Below, piece after piece: positions 5,044 to 5,778 of a stretch of 5,778 bases of DNA. Origin of the DNA: an uncultured Planctomycetaceae bacterium (GTDB taxonomy: Bacteria > Planctomycetota > Planctomycetia > Pirellulales > JACPPG01). The DNA lies in NCBI GenBank assembly GCA_945957305.1, contig CAMFLN010000257.1, positions 1 to 5,778 of the forward strand, written 5' to 3'. Every line of letters starts with the position of its first letter. Position 1 is the stretch's first letter. A model generated the notes under the pieces. The model worked only from the letters and a program-made list of their open reading frames with translations, had not been told where the DNA came from and did not search any database. The position numbers were made by a program, and so were the translations under genes.

Positions 5044-5054
5044 GATATCAAAAG
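5039..5054. repeat. Perfect 16-bp palindrome between tRNA-Leu and its terminator
   Basis: CTTTTGATATCAAAAG is fully self-complementary with no spacer. It fills the whole gap between the tRNA 3' end (5055) and the terminator stem, and shares bases 5039-5043 with that stem. It might guide 3' end trimming of the tRNA, bind a protein, or be chance; its role is unknown. Confidence 0.75.
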
Positions 5055-5137
5055 TACCGGAGGTGGGACTTGAACCCACACGACCTTGCGGCCACTGGAT
5101 TTTGAGTCCAGCGCGTCTGCCATTCCGCCACTCCGGC
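5055..5137 (-). tRNA. tRNA-Leu(CAA)
   Basis: An 83-base cloverleaf reads on the minus strand. The acceptor stem GCCGGAG pairs with CTCCGGT (one G-U pair at the end), with discriminator base A73, as expected for leucine. The anticodon stem CTGGA/TCCAG encloses CTCAAAA, so the anticodon is CAA (plus-strand 5102-5104), reading UUG. The long variable arm (TGGCCGCAAGGTCG region) marks a class II tRNA. The T arm is GTGGG-TTCAAGT-CCCAC. The 3' CCA is not encoded (CTT follows A73), so it must be added by the CCA-adding enzyme. Confidence 0.96.
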
Positions 5138-5156
5138 TCGTTCAGGCGAGTCCTAG

Positions 5157-5185
5157 ATTTTGACGACCAAGGGGCGAGCGGTCAA
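5157..5185 (-). promoter_or_regulatory. Sigma70-like promoter of tRNA-Leu
   Basis: On the minus strand, -35 TTGACC (5180-5185, 5 of 6) and -10 CAAAAT (5157-5162, 4 of 6) are exactly 17 bp apart. The expected start near 5150 leaves a leader of about 12 bases before the tRNA. It lies in the 118-bp gap after the S51-like gene, so the tRNA can be transcribed on its own. Confidence 0.7.
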
Positions 5186-5255
5186 TCCTCGCCCCGAACC
5201 CGGCCAAACAGGGCTGCTGGCGAATTTCCGTGCTCGTCGACCCCTGGATCTCTGC

Positions 5256-5778
5256 TCACGGCAGTTTCTTCCGCTGGGCGAGATCGAAACGATCCCCCGG
5301 CTTGAGCGCGAGTGGCTCGCCGGCTTGTGCCGTGGTGATAAAGGCCTTCCCCCGCCCCAGTAGCGTCATCGTGTGGCCGCGGATTTCGGCGCCGATTCCT
5401 TCGTCGAGCGAGATGCCCAAGATTTCGGGATACAGGCGCACGACCTGCGACATTTCCTTCACACGCGAGCGTTGCGAGACGTGAATATCGAGGGCCGTGC
5501 GGGGCAGAAAGCCCAGCCCGCGCTCGTAGCCTTCGGCAATGATGTTGCGATTGCCCAGCGGGTCGCCGCGGACCATGAACTCTCCTTGAATGGCGGCGCC
5601 GGCGCTGCTGCCGCCGATGACGCCGCCGCGGCGCAACACGTCGCAAAAGAGCTCTTCGGCGATGGTCCCTTCGTAGGCGTCGACGTATTTCCATTGGCGT
5701 CCGCCGGCGAACCACACGCCACGAGCGCGCCGTAAGGCCTCGACGAAAGGCGGTGAATCGACCTCGGCCGGCGTGCGC
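5256..5778 (-). CDS. Peptidase S51 / cyanophycinase-like protein, C-terminal part (5' end outside window)
   Basis: 173 residues are visible and the frame is open to the right edge, so the start lies beyond 5778; the GTG at 5715-5717 is internal, because the family's conserved N-terminal part is still missing there. Visible features, numbered from the edge, are FAGGRQWKYVDAYEGT (23-38) and GGVIGGSSAGAAIQGEFMVRG (51-71), whose GSSAGA is the nucleophile elbow with catalytic Ser58. Then follow ERGLGFLPRTALDIHVSQRSR (85-105) with the probable catalytic His99, and GISLDEGIGAEIRG (121-134). These match the order seen in S51 enzymes. Cyanophycinases cleave cyanophycin to beta-Asp-Arg, and related S51 members are dipeptidases; in planctomycetes the real substrate is uncertain. 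The protein ends with a short domain (about 134-173) of the kind that follows the S51 core in many relatives. Confidence 0.85.
   Translation of the reverse strand, partial: RTPAEVDSPPFVEALRRARGVWFAGGRQWKYVDAYEGTIAEELFCDVLRRGGVIGGSSAGAAIQGEFMVRGDPLGNRNIIAEGYERGLGFLPRTALDIHVSQRSRVKEMSQVVRLYPEILGISLDEGIGAEIRGHTMTLLGRGKAFITTAQAGEPLALKPGDRFDLAQRKKLP

Noticed and set aside
4694..5079. Several frames on both strands between arsR and tRNA-Leu
   Set aside because: No ribosome sites, no motif, mutually overlapping, and some run into the tRNA or its terminator.
5182..5715. Minus-strand Arg-rich frame of 177 codons within the S51-like gene
   Set aside because: Out-of-frame shadow; the alternative frame contains the GSSAGA nucleophile motif and continues to the window edge.

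Overview
The window looks like chromosomal DNA of a planctomycete, probably of the Pirellula/Rhodopirellula type. The strongest pointer is the gene at 1877-2437. Its C-terminal half matches, from memory, the planctomycete-specific domain TIGR03000. The DNA is GC-rich by eye, spacers between genes are long, and a Flp-type pilin is paired with a small HAMP-like membrane protein. All assignments come from reading motifs in the translated sequence; no database search was run.

Layout, left to right. (a) 1-624 (+) is the 3' end of an NHL-repeat beta-propeller protein. (b) 694-1441 (-) holds a Flp/type IVb pilin gene and, overlapping its 3' end by 14 bases, a two-helix membrane protein with a HAMP-like tail; the pair reads as one transcript. 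(c) 1442-1876 has no gene but several short stem-loops. (d) 1877-2437 (+) is a secreted protein with a Gly/Tyr/Cys-rich stretch and a TIGR03000-like domain. Convergent to it, 2590-2805 (-) encodes a 71-residue secreted Gly/Tyr-rich protein with four cysteines. (e) 2806-3137 has no gene and carries a 22-bp-period array of three palindromes at 3017-3084, one with a compensatory base-pair change. (f) 3138-4514 (-) is an arsenic unit: arsR, then arsM after a 186-bp spacer. A sigma70-like promoter and a perfect 8-4-8 operator overlap the arsR start codon. (g) 4557-5009 has no convincing gene. (h) 5010-5185 (-) is a complete tRNA-Leu(CAA) unit with promoter, gene and intrinsic terminator. (i) 5256-5778 (-) is the C-terminal part of a peptidase S51/cyanophycinase-like protein that runs off the right edge.

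The clearest functional module is arsR-arsM. ArsR should repress its own promoter until arsenite binds its Cys-Val-Cys motif, which then allows production of ArsM, a SAM-dependent arsenite methyltransferase. No arsenite exporter or arsenate reductase lies within the window. I see no phage, insertion sequence, CRISPR array or defence system. The most unusual items are the 22-bp palindrome array, the two small secreted Gly/Tyr-rich proteins and the pilin/HAMP pair.
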